IMG/VR virus record: IMGVR_UViG_3300025616_000288
Span: 1-21,825 of that record
Source of the DNA: a virus
DNA length: 21,825 bases
Strand: one strand, 5' to 3'
The notes beneath the pieces were generated by a model. It saw only the letters and a list, made by a program, of their open reading frames with translations. It was not told where the DNA came from and searched no databases. Shown in pieces: positions 12,101 to 15,100 of the stretch. The translations under genes and the position numbers were made by a program. Each line of letters opens with the position of its first letter. The stretch's first letter is position 1.

Positions 12101-15100
12101 CAGTAAACAACGTCCCATCACGAATTACTGTTAAATCCACTGCTTGAATTGGATATAATTCTTGATTTAAAACAAAATTCAATTGTCTAAATGTTAATGG
12201 TTGTACTATATGGCTATCTTTATCAATAGCAAATGTATTAGCAGCTGGATTTATTGTGGTAATGCTTCCAATTTCCCAACCAGTTTGAGACCAATATAGG
12301 AACTCGGCAACCATTTGAGGCCAATTAACGGGAACACCGTTTTCTATTTGATCAAACTTTACCCCTTGACTTTCTAAATATTTTCCGTAACTAACTAAGA
12401 ATTGTGAAACTTCCTGTATTGAATACAACAAAGTGCCATATGGAACTACTGTAACGTTATCAGAATAATCGTTAGTAACTTTTACAGTTACTCCCTCAAC
12501 TGTGATTGTTTCGGTTTGACCTCCAAATTTTGGAGTTAATATTTTAAAATATGCATTAGTTTGTGAATTGCCAAATACTTTAAAGCATGTTCCTTTTAAA
12601 GGATTGTTATCAATTGCAGCAATTTGTATTACTACTCCACTATAAACAATTCTGTCAAACGGTTGATTATCATATAATAATACACTATAGCTTTCGTCAG
12701 GAATTAATAGTGAACTGTTGTTGCTATTTGCTGAACTTTTTTCGACATAAAATTTCAATAAAGTTTTATCACTAAATCCAGCTAAACGATATACTAAACG
12801 AACATCTAAATTATCTAATAATTTAGTAATATTTGTAGTTGCATCAACTCCAACTTGTTTCTCAAAATCAACAATCCAGTTGATATAGCTAGTTGCAGGA
12901 GTTCCAGATCCATATATTGGAATATCACTAACTACTAAATGACTTCTATTGTTAACTAGATATTGATCGAATTCAAAATTATATTTGTAGTTGTCTACAT
13001 CTACTCCCAAATTATAAAATTCTGCAGGCTTGGTTAATGCTAATATACGCATCAAATCAAATGGCCATGAACTACTTCTACGATAGCTAAATTCTGTTGG
13101 GGCAACATCACCCACTTGCCAATCATTTCTGAAAGTATTATCATCGTAATTACCTACGATAGAATTAATCGGGGAAACTAAATTACCGCGACTATCAACC
13201 GGTAAAACATTTAATAATCCATTACGTACATATTTTGGCAAAACAACTCCGCGGCCAGTAACTGGATCAATAGTTCCCCAATCTTCTCCGGCTGCTAAAT
13301 CTCCCCATAATACTAAGTTATCACTTGTATACGGGGCAGGACCATAACGAGTTACCCACCAGTCTGGCTGATTTGCATAACCTAACATTTCCCATGGCGT
13401 AGCATTTGGGGTACTAGTATCATAATAAAATAGATACAATCCTCTAAAATAACCTTGCTGTATGGGTTTGCCATTTAATCTATTACCACTAAAGGTATAA
13501 TTATAACTGTATTGCCCATTGGCTGAATATAATTGTGTCTTATAATTTACTCTGTTTTCACCAACCCAATTTAAAAATGATTCACTATATATTTCTAAAA
13601 ACTCATCATATGAATATCCAGTATTTCTAAAGAAGCCCGGTAATACTTCATATGCTTGTATAGGAATAACATTGCTAAGTTTTAAATTATTATAAACTCT
13701 TTTTTCATATTCAAGTAATACTTGATCTCTGAAATCTTCTAATTTGCCAGTACCTGGATCATACTCACCATATAACTTATTATATGAACCATCGTGTCCA
13801 ACTATAAAATATGTAGGGATAAAGTAAGCTGTATCTAAAGTTACGCTAGGTATAGTTGCAGGGTACAATCCCAATTTAGTAGGGGTGTTTGGTGCAAAGC
13901 TACCGTATGTTTGATTATATTCATTAATTATGATTTGATCATTGGGTAATAAATCCAACGTAACAGTTAATGAAGGAGCATCTGAACTTACTGTGTAGTC
14001 AACTCCTTTAATTAGTTGTGTTTGTACTCCGTTACGAATCAAATATACTAGTACACCATAATAATTTGATGTTGCATAATTGTAAATTCTACTTAATGGG
14101 TAGATACTAACATCTAATGAATTTGCAAAACTATATGTGTTTGTAATGTATGGTGCTTTTTGTGGTAGCATATCGCTCCAAAAGAAAGCATCACTATCTG
14201 TATGTGCAGCGTTCATTTTATCTAATGCGTCATCTAACATTGTAGATGCAGTAAGATAAACAGTATAATCAGATTTATTAACCGTATCAATTAATAAATT
14301 TTTAAAAGTAATATATTGTCTGCTATTATACAATAATGCATTAAACAGATTATGATTTTGTTTACGTAAGAATGTACCAGGTAATACCAATGAAGCACTA
14401 TTCTGAATAATTCTATTACCCCACGGAACTAGATTACCTAAGTCACGGTAATTATTAGGGCCAAATACTTCACCTGCAGTATCAGGGTTGTTAAAGAAAA
14501 TACTTTGATATTGACCGCGGATATCACCAATGTTAGCAGTAGTAATATTTTGATTTAACGGATTGTTATTTAAATTAATTGGTGTTTGATAATATGCAGT
14601 TTGACTTACTTGATCACTTAATATCAAAACTTGAATAACCGTCGGCGGGGTAGTAATAGTCAATGCGGGAATGTTTATGCTAGTGGTAGTGTCAGTAACA
14701 GTGACCGTATAGTCGGTGCTAGGAATATATGTATTATTAATATAAACTTGAACCAATGGCCAATTTGTTGTAGTACTGTATGTAGCCGGAACGTCACACA
14801 CGAAATCAGTACCTACATCTATAGGGTTCCAATCAAACTCAAAAACTTGATATTGTACACTGGGGGATACCGCAGTTTGCCAACCTAATTGTCTTATTCG
14901 GGTAATTCTATCCGTGTAATTATATACATACCCTGTGTTTACTTTTGTTGTTATTGGTGATATGCCAGAAACATAGGTAAAAGTTTGACTATTTAATGTA
15001 ACATCAAAACTTATATCTCCCACATTATCTACTGAACTATAGCGCAGTGGGAAACCCAACACTGTGTCATTTGGTCCAGTTCCTATGCCATAGGCAAATA